DNA of 64,000 nt from Bacteroidota bacterium (GTDB lineage Bacteria; Bacteroidota; Bacteroidia; Flavobacteriales; Weeksellaceae): contig JAHIQD010000003.1 of assembly GCA_018902795.1 (NCBI GenBank), positions 1 to 64,000 of the forward strand. The letters are read 5' to 3'. Numbering within the stretch: the stretch's first letter is position 1; the number at the start of each line of letters is the position of its first letter. Both the position numbers and the translations under genes were made by a program. Shown here in pieces: positions 43,268 to 51,900 of this stretch. The notes beneath the pieces were generated by a model. The model had not been told where the DNA came from. It searched no databases and saw nothing but the letters and a program-made list of their open reading frames with translations.

Positions 43268-44995
43268 TTATTTTCTTTTTACTGTTTTCTTTACCTTCTT
43301 TTTCAGCACTTTAGCTTTTACCGGAACGGTTGTAGTAGAAGACGCAGGTTTGTAAAAGTTGGTATAGGCATATTCTGCCGCTTTTCTCAAATCAATAACA
43401 CCGCCTGCTTCAGAGATCAGATCAAATCTGTTATTGGTGTTCGATTTAATCATTGCATTCACAGATGATTTGTTGGAAGTTTTTACCAGAGATTCAATAA
43501 TCTGTTCAGGTTTCAGGTTAGGCATGTAAGCCAAAAGCACTGATGCGGCACCTGCAACTACCGGTGACGCCATTGATGTCCCCTGCAGATACTCATATTT
43601 CCCGTCCGGCACGGTAGAATAAATCTGCTCGCCCGGCGCGAAAACGTTCACCATTTTTTGGTTATAATTAGAGAAATCAGCTCTCAGAAACTCGTTATTA
43701 TTGGTTGATGCGCCAACCACAATCATATTGCTGATAAAAGGTTTTGCATCACTTGCTGCCTTAAAATTGGTAGGATAATAAACATTTTCAACAATATCTT
43801 CATTTTCATTTCCTGCGGCTTTAACCAAAAGCACTCCTTTATCCTGTGCGTATTTGAAAGCATCCCATACCTGAGATTTTCCCGGAGAAACCGGTTTCCC
43901 AAAACTCATATTTAAGATTTTGGCGCCGTTATCCACTGCATATCTCACCGCATTGGCAACATCTTTGTCTCTTTCATCACCGTTGGGAACCGCTCTCACG
44001 GTCATAATTTTTGCGGTTTTATAGCCGACACCGTACTGAATTTCTTTTCCCTGAGGATATCCGGCAATAATTCCGGCAACATGAGTTCCGTGTTTGGCAT
44101 CCGGACCTTCATAATGATTGTTTCCGTATCCTTTTTCAGAGTAGTTATCATATTGATCACCAACAACTGACGCTCGCGGATCAAAATCCAGGTTATACTG
44201 TTTGGTAGCCTGCGGTTCATAATAATCCAAAGCCTCTTTCATCTGAGCTTCCAGAAAAGTCTGAACTTCCGCCGGTGTTTTCCCTTTTACTGAAGGATCT
44301 AAAGCAATCTGACCAAGAACCGAAGCTGCCATTGCCTGCTCCTGAGTGGTAGGTTTGATGGTTGCTACGACCTCCGGTGTAAGAGTTCTCCCGTTCAGCA
44401 TAGCAACAATACTTGGAATCATTTTCTGAATTCTTGAATAGGTTTCATACCCCTGTTTTGCGTCAACACTCTTTTTAGTAAAAATCTCCTTGGATTTCAT
44501 GTACATCTCAAATTCTTCCGGCATTTTAGCCTGATTAGATTTGTTTGCTGCAGAATTGGGCCCTTCAAAAACCGACTGGTATTTTTTCACCACGCGCGTT
44601 ACTTCCATATTGTCAACATCAATGTCGCCGTTCTTTCCGCCGATAAAATTCCAGCCGTAGATGTCGTCGATGTATCCGTTTCCGTCGTCATCCTTTCCGT
44701 TGTTTGGAATTTCGTTGACGTTTCTCCACATGTTTTTAATGAGACCCGGATGGTCCACTTCAACCCCACTGTCTAAAACTCCGACAACAACAGGTTTTGC
44801 CTTTAATCCTTTAGATTCAAGATATTTATAGGCATTATCGGTATTGACACCGTATACATTTGAGGAAGAAAAATCTTTGTGATACCAGGTCATCAGATCT
44901 TTATCCATCATCGGATCCAGAGAAACTGCTGCGGTATTCTGCGCAAAAGAAGCAAAGCCTGTCAGAAAACAGGATGCAATAAAAATTCTTTTCAT
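43268..44995 (-). CDS. S8-family serine protease (subtilase)
   Basis: A 575-residue exported protease with a signal peptide ending near FAQN. The catalytic triad is Asp75 (VGVLDSGVEVDHPG), His302 (HGTHVAGIIAG) and Ser474 (GTSMASPVVAG), with oxyanion Asn in KAAGNENED. The 227-residue distance between Asp and His is unusually long for subtilases; it holds a helical insertion (about 130-265). The C-terminus is very basic (KKKVKKTVKRK) and is not a T9SS domain. Probably periplasmic. It is seven bases from the WbqC-family gene. Confidence 0.93.
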   Translation of the reverse strand: MKRIFIASCFLTGFASFAQNTAAVSLDPMMDKDLMTWYHKDFSSSNVYGVNTDNAYKYLESKGLKAKPVVVGVLDSGVEVDHPGLIKNMWRNVNEIPNNGKDDDGNGYIDDIYGWNFIGGKNGDIDVDNMEVTRVVKKYQSVFEGPNSAANKSNQAKMPEEFEMYMKSKEIFTKKSVDAKQGYETYSRIQKMIPSIVAMLNGRTLTPEVVATIKPTTQEQAMAASVLGQIALDPSVKGKTPAEVQTFLEAQMKEALDYYEPQATKQYNLDFDPRASVVGDQYDNYSEKGYGNNHYEGPDAKHGTHVAGIIAGYPQGKEIQYGVGYKTAKIMTVRAVPNGDERDKDVANAVRYAVDNGAKILNMSFGKPVSPGKSQVWDAFKYAQDKGVLLVKAAGNENEDIVENVYYPTNFKAASDAKPFISNMIVVGASTNNNEFLRADFSNYNQKMVNVFAPGEQIYSTVPDGKYEYLQGTSMASPVVAGAASVLLAYMPNLKPEQIIESLVKTSNKSSVNAMIKSNTNNRFDLISEAGGVIDLRKAAEYAYTNFYKPASSTTTVPVKAKVLKKKVKKTVKRK

Positions 44996-45002
44996 ATTAA
45001 AA

Positions 45003-45614
45003 TTATTTGGTCTGAATATTTCTTAAATAAGTTAAACTTTCAGGTCCTTTGTTACAGATTAAATCTAAAACAGAAAGATCTTTTTCAAAACCAAGCTTAT
45101 CGGTGAAGGTCTGATAATATTCTTCCATCTCAAATTCAGATTCGGTTTTTGCGGAAAATCTTTCTCTGTAATTTTCCTCCAAAGGATTCCTGGAGAATTC
45201 ATCATTCAAAGAATATGCCTTTTCTGTTTTCAGAATTTTTAGGATGATGCTGATAGCATTGAGATTAAACTGAAGCAAAGAATTGGTTTCGAAACTGAAA
45301 ATCTCTTCCAGCTTATCCTCATAAAATTCAAAATACGCGGAGCTCTGATATGCGGTTTTTATAGATTTCCAGTGTTGTTTCTGCCAGTTTTCGCGATGGG
45401 AAACTTCAATTTCCTTCATGGGTCTTTTCCCGTTGTGGCTGACCGGAATAATCAATGAGAGTCTTCCGTTTGCTCCATAGATATTGGCTCTGTTGCGGTA
45501 AGTCTGTTTCGGAAAATTCTCGTACTGTTCAAAAATAATTTCGGCATCCTGCCTTAAAAACACGGAAAACCATGAAACAGGCGGGAGATAAAAAACAGGC
45601 AGTAAAATTTTCAT
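45003..45614 (-). CDS. WbqC-family protein
   Basis: A 203-residue cytoplasmic protein of the WbqC-like family (YLPPVSWFSVFLRQDAEIIF, then YRNRANIYGANGRLSLIIPV, SHRENWQKQHWKSIKTAY and LGF). Some family members belong to O-antigen gene clusters, but the reaction is unproven. It lies directly upstream of the subtilase. A structured repeat occupies the region before its start codon. Confidence 0.88.
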   Translation of the reverse strand: MKILLPVFYLPPVSWFSVFLRQDAEIIFEQYENFPKQTYRNRANIYGANGRLSLIIPVSHNGKRPMKEIEVSHRENWQKQHWKSIKTAYQSSAYFEFYEDKLEEIFSFETNSLLQFNLNAISIILKILKTEKAYSLNDEFSRNPLEENYRERFSAKTESEFEMEEYYQTFTDKLGFEKDLSVLDLICNKGPESLTYLRNIQTK

Positions 45615-45649
45615 TTTGAATCGTAAAAAAATAGTATAACAAAACCAAT

Positions 45650-45730
45650 AGCCCCGATTGAAGCGGCATCCTTTTTCTTTTTTTCTCAGAAAAAAGAAAA
45701 AGATACAGCGGAAAGCGGGAATCAGCTCCT
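45650..45730 (-). repeat. structured intergenic repeat, copy 1
   Basis: A flavobacterial-type element. On the minus strand it reads TCCCGCTTTCCGCTG near the start, a central 13-bp perfect A/T hairpin (45671-45683 with 45690-45702), then GCCGCTTCAATCGGGGCT. The conserved arms recur in copy 2 at 59607-59684. The hairpin may also act as the lepB terminator. It could be a small RNA family (possibly the flavo-1 motif) or a mobile repeat. Confidence 0.6.
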
Positions 45731-45746
45731 GAAAAAAAGAAAGAAA

Positions 45747-47399
45747 TTAATCTTCCTTCTCTTTCTTCCTGAAGAGTTTTGCGAAATAATCCCAACCGAA
45801 AAACAGGGCAAGAATAATTACCGCAACCCACCAATAGGAAGTTTTGTTGGCTTCACCGGTATTGGTCGCTTTGAACATTCTGTCCCAACGGATTTTTTTA
45901 CCTTCCGGCTGGTAAGAGGAACTTTTATCGGCGAAAAGACCTTCCACACTCATCCAGGTAAACATTGGCTTTCCGACGATATTTTCTTCCGGTACGAATC
46001 CAAAGAATCTCGCATCAAGAGAAGCGTCACGGTTATCACCAATCATCATATAATAATCCTGCTGAATCGTATACTGAGTGGCTTCTTTACCGTTAACGAG
46101 GATTTTTCCGTTTTTATTTTCGAGTTTGTTGTGTTCGTATTCTGAAATAATCCACTGATATTCCGGCAAAGTTTCCTGATTTAAGGTCACCACGTCGCCT
46201 TTTTTCGGGATTTTCAGAGGACCATACCAATCCTGATTCCACTTTCTGTTGATCGGGAAAATGGATTGTGTAGTATCTAAATTCTTCGTGTAAGCGTCTT
46301 TTGCTGCATTTACTTTGTAAGAAACCGCGGCCGAATCCTTTTCCCAAACATGTTCTTTAAGTTCAATAATTTGAGGTAATTGTCTGATTTCTTTTGCGGT
46401 TTCGTCCGTCAATCCTTGGAAATCATAAAGATAACCGGTTTGAGTCTGAACTTCCTGAACCGGTAAAAAGCCGTATTTTCTGTATAGCGAAGGAATATCA
46501 AGCTGGCTTCCTGTGGTTGCGATGAATTTATGCTGCTCTTTCTGGTCGCCCAAAATCGTTTCTGGTTTTCCGTTGACGAAAAGTCGGCCTGCTCTCATTT
46601 CGATAACGTCTCCTGCAACCGCCACGCAGCGTTTTACATAAGGGTCCTTTCGGTCAATCGCAGTATGAACCGAATCCTGAGGATAATTGAAAACAACGAT
46701 ATCATTTTTTTCAGGTTTACTGAATTGTAAAAGTCTTGAGTACGGCAACTTCACCACGTCAACGTAAGATTTTGGATCGTCTTTGGGATTTCCTTTTTCA
46801 CCGGTATCCATAATGGTTCCCTGAAGGAACGGAATCGCCAGAGGACGCATCGGCATTCTGTACCCATAGCTCCATTTGTTTACAAACAGGAAATCTCCTA
46901 CCAAAAGTGTTCTTTCCATGGAACCTGTCGGAATACCGAAAGGCTGAGTTAAAAATACGTGAACGATGGTTGCGAAAACTACCGCAAAAGTAACCGAACC
47001 TAAAAATGATTCTTTCTTTTTCTCTTTTTTCTCTTCTTCCGTTAAATACAGCTCATCTTCTTTCTGAACTTCCGCATCTTTGGAATAATTTACAAAAGCC
47101 ATGTAAATAAATGGAAGAATCACCGTCAGTAATTTCTGTGAAAAAGAAGTTTTCCCGAAATGTTTCATTAAAAACAAATGGAACACCGTCATCATAATGG
47201 GTCCAACAATCGGAAGATAGGCCATGACCACCCACCATTTTGAGTGATTGGTTTCGTTCTGGATGATATAATAATTGTAAAAAGGCACAAACGCAAAAAG
47301 CGGATTGTAACCCATTTTTTTGAAAAGCTTCCATGTAGAAATCCCCATCAGAACTGAGAGGATTACGACATAAACGGTATAAGTTAGAAAATAATTCAT
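45747..47399 (-). CDS. lepB: signal peptidase I, enlarged Bacteroidota form
   Basis: A 550-residue membrane protease that removes Sec signal peptides. An N-terminal region with several membrane helices (about 1-105) and a charged linker precede the protease domain. The catalytic Ser160 is in GIPTGSMERTLLVGDF, the Lys general base is in DPYVKRCVAVAGD, and the late box is MIGDNRDASLDARF. The insertion of about 130 residues between the Lys box and the late box is typical of this phylum. A C-terminal helix (SYWWVAVIILALFFGW) is also present. It is followed by dapB upstream on the same strand. Confidence 0.95.
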   Translation of the reverse strand: MNYFLTYTVYVVILSVLMGISTWKLFKKMGYNPLFAFVPFYNYYIIQNETNHSKWWVVMAYLPIVGPIMMTVFHLFLMKHFGKTSFSQKLLTVILPFIYMAFVNYSKDAEVQKEDELYLTEEEKKEKKKESFLGSVTFAVVFATIVHVFLTQPFGIPTGSMERTLLVGDFLFVNKWSYGYRMPMRPLAIPFLQGTIMDTGEKGNPKDDPKSYVDVVKLPYSRLLQFSKPEKNDIVVFNYPQDSVHTAIDRKDPYVKRCVAVAGDVIEMRAGRLFVNGKPETILGDQKEQHKFIATTGSQLDIPSLYRKYGFLPVQEVQTQTGYLYDFQGLTDETAKEIRQLPQIIELKEHVWEKDSAAVSYKVNAAKDAYTKNLDTTQSIFPINRKWNQDWYGPLKIPKKGDVVTLNQETLPEYQWIISEYEHNKLENKNGKILVNGKEATQYTIQQDYYMMIGDNRDASLDARFFGFVPEENIVGKPMFTWMSVEGLFADKSSSYQPEGKKIRWDRMFKATNTGEANKTSYWWVAVIILALFFGWDYFAKLFRKKEKED

Positions 47400-47510
47400 A
47401 TTTCTTTTTTGGTGATTTTTAAAACTGGTTAATTAGTTTGTTTTAAACAGGTTTTGTTACAAATGCATCTGATCGAGAACAGTAATATATACTGACTCCT
47501 ATTTAATTGC

Positions 47511-48212
47511 TTAGCCGAAAAGCACGTCTTTCATCGAGAAATTTCCGGTTTTTCCCTGAATCCATTCCGAAGCAATTACAGCTCCGAGTGCAAACCCGTC
47601 GCGGCTGAAAGCAGTGTGTTTTATCTCGATTTCATCTACTTCACTTCTGTAGAAAACGCTGTGTGTTCCGGGAACTTCATCTTCCCGGATTGCGAAAATT
47701 CCCAATTGATTTTCTTTGGTTTCATCCAGTTTCCACGCATCGAACCTTCTGTCATTTTTAATGATGCCTTCGGCCAAAGAAATCGCCGTTCCGCTTGGCG
47801 CGTCTTTCTTGTGGACATGATGAATTTCTTCCAGCTGAACATTATATTCATTGAAATTCTTCATCAAATCAGCCAGTTTTTCATTTAAAGCAAAAAATAA
47901 ATTCACGCCCAAACTGAAATTGGAACCATATAAAAATGCTGTACCGTTTTCGGAAGCAATTTTTTCGATTTCAGGTTTTCTGTCGAGCCAGCCTGTAGTT
48001 CCGCAGATGAGAGGAATTTTATTTTCGAGACAGATTTTAATATTGTTGAAAGCCACTTCAGGATTGGAAAATTCAATCGCCACATCCGGATTGTTTAAAT
48101 TTTCTGAAGTTGGTGTTTCATTCAGCGTTGCAACAATTTCGTGACCTCTTTTTGCGGCAATTTCTGCAATGATTTTGCCCATTTTTCCGTAACCTACAAT
48201 TGCTATTTTCAT
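47511..48212 (-). CDS. dapB: 4-hydroxy-tetrahydrodipicolinate reductase
   Basis: A lysine/meso-diaminopimelate pathway reductase of 233 residues, slightly shorter than the E. coli enzyme (about 270). The NAD(P) motif is VGYGKMGKI (6-14), and EEIHHVHKKDAPSGTA carries the catalytic His and Lys. It sits between lepB and the DUF5683 gene, in an order common in flavobacteria. Confidence 0.95.
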   Translation of the reverse strand: MKIAIVGYGKMGKIIAEIAAKRGHEIVATLNETPTSENLNNPDVAIEFSNPEVAFNNIKICLENKIPLICGTTGWLDRKPEIEKIASENGTAFLYGSNFSLGVNLFFALNEKLADLMKNFNEYNVQLEEIHHVHKKDAPSGTAISLAEGIIKNDRRFDAWKLDETKENQLGIFAIREDEVPGTHSVFYRSEVDEIEIKHTAFSRDGFALGAVIASEWIQGKTGNFSMKDVLFG

Positions 48213-48242
48213 GATATTTTTACGCAGACTGCGTGGTGTTTA

Positions 48243-48872
48243 TTAAAAATTATAACTCAAACAGAGACCTGCTTTCGAATTCTGCTTACCGAATTCATCG
48301 TAAATCACCGTTGGTTTCACCGCCAAATCCGGGTCTTTCCTGCCTTCATATAAATGGGCATCTACAACAGCATCCACAATATTCAGGATATAAACCAAAC
48401 CCGTCACTGCGATTGCATAATCGCGCTGACGTTTTGCACGATCTTGCACTCTTCCCAAAGCATCCGCCGTAATTCCGGGAACGTTTGAAAATTCGTGAGG
48501 CTGACCGTTCAACTGGGCAATAAAAGCATCGCGGTATTTTGTATACTGTTTTTGATTCCAAAGCGTAATTCCTACTCCGGTACCAATTCCGCCCCAAACA
48601 ATTGGGATTTTCCAGTATTTTTTATTGTAATATTGACCCAAACCCGGCAAAACTGCAGAATAAAGCCCCGCTTTTGTCGGATTGAATTTCATTGTTGCAG
48701 GCGCAGCATTGGCTTGCTGAATTTCGGTAAGAACCTGAACTTCCGATTTTGGTTTTTTCGTTGAAACAGAATCTGTAGGATAATTTTCAACACGAATCGT
48801 ATCTTTCGGACTTACCTGTGCGAAAATTTTCAGCGAAAACAACAGAATGAAAATTACCGTAAGCTTCTTCAT
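48243..48872 (-). CDS. DUF5683 membrane/envelope protein
   Basis: A 209-residue protein with a signal peptide (about 1-18), a DUF5683-like core (KAGLYSAVLPGLGQYYNKKYWK, then hydrophobic VWGGIGTGVGITLW) and a conserved-looking end. The frame overlaps parB by four bases (ATGA), so the two are translationally coupled. Function is unknown; the coupling to parAB is common in the phylum. Confidence 0.88.
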   Translation of the reverse strand: MKKLTVIFILLFSLKIFAQVSPKDTIRVENYPTDSVSTKKPKSEVQVLTEIQQANAAPATMKFNPTKAGLYSAVLPGLGQYYNKKYWKIPIVWGGIGTGVGITLWNQKQYTKYRDAFIAQLNGQPHEFSNVPGITADALGRVQDRAKRQRDYAIAVTGLVYILNIVDAVVDAHLYEGRKDPDLAVKPTVIYDEFGKQNSKAGLCLSYNF

Positions 48873-49759
48873 TTATTAAAGTGTGAAAGGATATTTTCAA
48901 GTTCTTCTTCATTTTTGAAATCGAGAACTATTTTTCCTTTTTTTCCGTTTGCGGCAGTTTTTATTTCAACTTTTACATCTAAGATATCTGCCAGATTTTT
49001 CTCCGCTTTTTTAAACTGATTTGGAATGACAGCTTTTGGTTTTTTCTCAGTAGTGACAGGGTTTTTAAGCAAATTAGATTCCTGTTCAGCCTGACGCACG
49101 CTTAAATTGTTCTTGATGATCTTCTTGAAAAGCTCGTCCTGTTTCTCCGCGTCGTCCAAACTGATAATTGCTCTTCCGTGGCCTGCGGAAATTTCGCCGC
49201 TTCGGATAGAGTTCTGAACATCAGGATCTAATCTTAAAAGACGGATTGAGTTCGTAATGGTACTGCGCTCCTTTCCTACTCTTTGGCTCAGATTTTCCTG
49301 TGTCATTCCAATTTCTTCGAGTAATCGTTGGTAAGTCAGGGCAATTTCGATGGCATCCAAATCTTCACGCTGGATGTTTTCCACCAAAGCCATTTCGAGA
49401 AGTTCCTGATCATTTACCAAACGGATATACGCAGGAATACTTTCCAAACCGGCAATTTTACTCGCCCGGAAACGTCTTTCCCCCGAAATAATTTCGAATT
49501 TATCCCCGTCTTTCCTTAAAGTAACCGGCTGAATGACGCCTAAATTTTTAATGGACTGCGCCAAATCGTTCAGCGCTTTTTCATCAAAATAAGTACGTGG
49601 CTGTGTAGCATTCGCATAAATATCATCCAGAGAAACCTCCACGATATTTCCTACAAATTTATCTGCACCTTCATCAGTTGCGGAATTGACGGTGGCTTTG
49701 GATTCGGCGCTTAAAATCGCACCTAAACCTCGTCCCATTGCTCTTTTCTTGTCTTTCAT
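48869..49759 (-). CDS. parB: chromosome partitioning protein ParB
   Basis: A 296-residue CTP-dependent DNA clamp that loads at parS. The N-terminal CTP-binding fold has the motif SGERRFRASKIAG. The central helix-turn-helix region (MTQENLSQRVGKERSTITNS) and a short C-terminal dimerisation domain (GKIVLDFKNEEELENIL) follow. It lies 63 bases after parA. I found no parS of the classical TGTTTCACGTGAAACA type in this window. Confidence 0.96.
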   Translation of the reverse strand: MKDKKRAMGRGLGAILSAESKATVNSATDEGADKFVGNIVEVSLDDIYANATQPRTYFDEKALNDLAQSIKNLGVIQPVTLRKDGDKFEIISGERRFRASKIAGLESIPAYIRLVNDQELLEMALVENIQREDLDAIEIALTYQRLLEEIGMTQENLSQRVGKERSTITNSIRLLRLDPDVQNSIRSGEISAGHGRAIISLDDAEKQDELFKKIIKNNLSVRQAEQESNLLKNPVTTEKKPKAVIPNQFKKAEKNLADILDVKVEIKTAANGKKGKIVLDFKNEEELENILSHFNK

Positions 49760-49822
49760 TCTATATAAATGATGATTGATTTTTAATGATTGATTTTATT
49801 CCAATCAGCTAAAAATCAGTTT

Positions 49823-50596
49823 TTAATTTTGTACTAAATTTTCGTTTTTCAATAAAACTTCTTCGGCTAACTGAAGATACTGGATCGCTCCTTTACTTTC
49901 TGCATCGTAGTTCAGGATGCTTTCCCCGAAACTCGGCGCTTCACTTAAACGCACATTTCTGCTGATAATGGTTTCGAAAACCATTTCCGGAAAATGCGAG
50001 TTTACTTCTTCTACCACCTGATTGGAAAGTCTTAACCTGGAATCATACATCGTTAAAAGCAGACCTTCGATATCGAGATCTTTGTTGTGAATTTTCTGAA
50101 CGTTTTTAATCGTATTCAGTAATTTCCCCAAACCTTCCAAAGCGAAATATTCACACTGAATCGGGATGATTACTGAATCTGCTGCTGTTAGTGCATTAAT
50201 GGTAATTAAACCTAAACTCGGCGCGCAGTCGATAATGATGTAATCATAATCGTCTCTGATTGATTTCAATGCTTCTTTCAGCATGTATTCGCGGTTTTCA
50301 CGGTCAACGAGTTCGATTTCAGCCGCAACCAAATCAATATGAGAGGCAATGATATCTAAATTAGGTGATGCCGTTTTCTGAATACATTTGCTGGCATCAG
50401 CGCTGTGTTCCAAAAGATTATATGTTGAAAAACTAGCCTCTTCGATACCCAATCCTGAGGTTGCATTTGCCTGTGGATCAGCATCAATCAACAAAATTTT
50501 CTTTTCCAAAACCCCTAATGCCGCTGCTAAATTAACGGCAGTAGTTGTTTTACCAACACCACCTTTCTGATTTGCAACACCTATAACTTTAGCCAT
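49823..50596 (-). CDS. parA: chromosome partitioning ATPase ParA
   Basis: A 257-residue ParA/Soj ATPase. The deviant Walker A motif KGGVGKTT is at 11-18, with DADPQANATSGLG and IIDCAPSLG as the other nucleotide motifs. The length is that of a chromosomal ParA without an N-terminal regulatory domain. It lies upstream of parB and next to two convergent DnaA boxes. Confidence 0.97.
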   Translation of the reverse strand: MAKVIGVANQKGGVGKTTTAVNLAAALGVLEKKILLIDADPQANATSGLGIEEASFSTYNLLEHSADASKCIQKTASPNLDIIASHIDLVAAEIELVDRENREYMLKEALKSIRDDYDYIIIDCAPSLGLITINALTAADSVIIPIQCEYFALEGLGKLLNTIKNVQKIHNKDLDIEGLLLTMYDSRLRLSNQVVEEVNSHFPEMVFETIISRNVRLSEAPSFGESILNYDAESKGAIQYLQLAEEVLLKNENLVQN

Positions 50597-50614
50597 TCTT
50601 TATATTTTAATATC

Positions 50615-50622
50615 CAAAAATA
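50615..50622 (-). promoter_or_regulatory. predicted -7 box of parA
   Basis: TATTTTTG on the minus strand fits TAnnTTTG, 19 bases before the parA ATG. Confidence 0.5.
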
Positions 50623-50706
50623 CACTTTTTTCTGATTTTCGGATGATTGTTAATAACTCTGTTTAGGTTAAAGTATTGTTAATTAAAGGATTATCCCGTA
50701 AAATAA

Positions 50707-50737
50707 TTATCCACAAAACAATAGTTTTTGTGGATAA
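50707..50737. other. two convergent perfect DnaA boxes
   Basis: TTATCCACA at 50707-50715 and its reverse complement TGTGGATAA at 50729-50737 form a 12-bp inverted repeat (TTATCCACAAAA) in the parA to TonB-protein gap. Both match the strongest DnaA box. Together with the A/T-rich DNA nearby this is a candidate part of oriC. Confidence 0.6.
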
Positions 50738-50766
50738 CTGTATTTAAAATATATTTCGGTTTATTT

Positions 50767-51582
50767 TCACTCAAATTGCATTGAAATCGGAAACTTGAAA
50801 TAACTTCTCACGTTTTCCCCGTTCAGTTTAGCAGGAATCCATTTTCCTTTGATATTCCGTATTGTTTTTTCAGCCTCAAAATTAAACTGTGAATTGGAAC
50901 CACTCGCCTTTATATTCGAAATAGTACCGTCTTTTTCGACAATGAATGAAACTGTTGTTCTCATCATTTCCCCACTTCCTTCAAAATCACCGGTATTGAA
51001 ATTGTTGACCACTTTATTTCTGAAAGAATTAATTCCACCATTGAAACTCGCCTCTACGTCAACTATTGTTGCAGGCGAATTATCAACCGTTTTTGGAGCT
51101 GCAACCACGTCTGGAGTTCTCACAGCCGGGACATCCACGCTTGGCGGACCAATCACTGTTGTTGGCGGATTACCCAAGTCTGTATTAATCCCCGGCACTG
51201 CATCTGCTTTTTCTGCTTTCGTCACCGCCTTTGCTTCAACGGCATTTTTAGTGGGTACAGCAACTCTGGAATCATAAGTATTCACTTTTGGCGGAACTAT
51301 TGGTTTTACAATTTCAGGTGTTTTGTCGGGAGCCTGATCAACAGGTTTTAAAACATGCCCAGTTGGAGTCTCAGGTGTTATCACTTCTTTTGTACTGAAT
51401 GAATTGATCAGCAAAGGAGTTATTGCCACTGCGGCAAAAAAAGCAACGCCAATCAACAGGGATTTCTGAAGAATTAATCCTTCCTGATTTCTTAAAACAT
51501 ACGCGCCGTAATTCTTGTTACGGTTTTCGAAAAGAATTTCATTAAAGCGGAAATCCTGATCAGAAGTTAAAAAATTTTTCAT
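50767..51582 (-). CDS. energy transducer TonB-family protein
   Basis: 271 residues from ATG 51582 (MKNFLTSDQDFRFNEIL); the upstream ATG at 51615 gives an unlikely N-terminus. It has a cytoplasmic N-terminus with YGAYVLRNQ, one membrane helix (about 30-54), a Pro-rich periplasmic linker, and a C-terminal TonB domain (TVSFIVEKDGTISNIKASGS, then FKFPISMQFE). It transmits proton-motive force to outer-membrane transporters such as SusC. No ExbB or ExbD gene is adjacent. Confidence 0.9.
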   Translation of the reverse strand: MKNFLTSDQDFRFNEILFENRNKNYGAYVLRNQEGLILQKSLLIGVAFFAAVAITPLLINSFSTKEVITPETPTGHVLKPVDQAPDKTPEIVKPIVPPKVNTYDSRVAVPTKNAVEAKAVTKAEKADAVPGINTDLGNPPTTVIGPPSVDVPAVRTPDVVAAPKTVDNSPATIVDVEASFNGGINSFRNKVVNNFNTGDFEGSGEMMRTTVSFIVEKDGTISNIKASGSNSQFNFEAEKTIRNIKGKWIPAKLNGENVRSYFKFPISMQFE

Positions 51583-51850
51583 GACAATGAGATTTAAAAA
51601 GTTATCATCAATCAAAAAAAATACAATTACACGATTGTTATTTTTATTGAATTATTATTAAAATATCATCAAATAACAAGCCGTTTTATTAGTCATTATT
51701 CATGAAAAACTATTTTATACACAGCAACATGAAAATAATCAATCAGAAACTCTGTGCAGTGTGCCGGTGAAGTACAGTTACATTAAAAATATCCTAAAAT
51801 TTGAGCTTAACACAAAAAATTTTTCATTTATTTTTTTTTAAAGCTCCATA
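51583..51850. other. very A/T-rich gap with a DnaA box
   Basis: The gap between the TonB-family and purA genes holds long A/T runs, including a Leu-zipper-free TTTTTATTGAATTATTATTA stretch, and one further TTATACACA DnaA box (51715-51723). No gene is seen. It could supply the unwinding element of an origin. Confidence 0.45.
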
Positions 51851-51881
51851 AAAAAAAGCTGCCGAATATATCGACAGCCTT
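51851..51881 (-). terminator. terminator of purA
   Basis: A hairpin GCTGcCGA/TCGaCAGC whose mismatch is a G-U wobble on the minus strand, followed by an eight-T run on that strand, 19 bases past the purA stop. Confidence 0.85.
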
Positions 51882-51900
51882 ATTTAAAGCACTTTTTATT

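Noticed and set aside
48869..50596. parS site within or near parAB
   Set aside because: No TGTTTCACGTGAAACA-type palindrome was found on reading the flanks.
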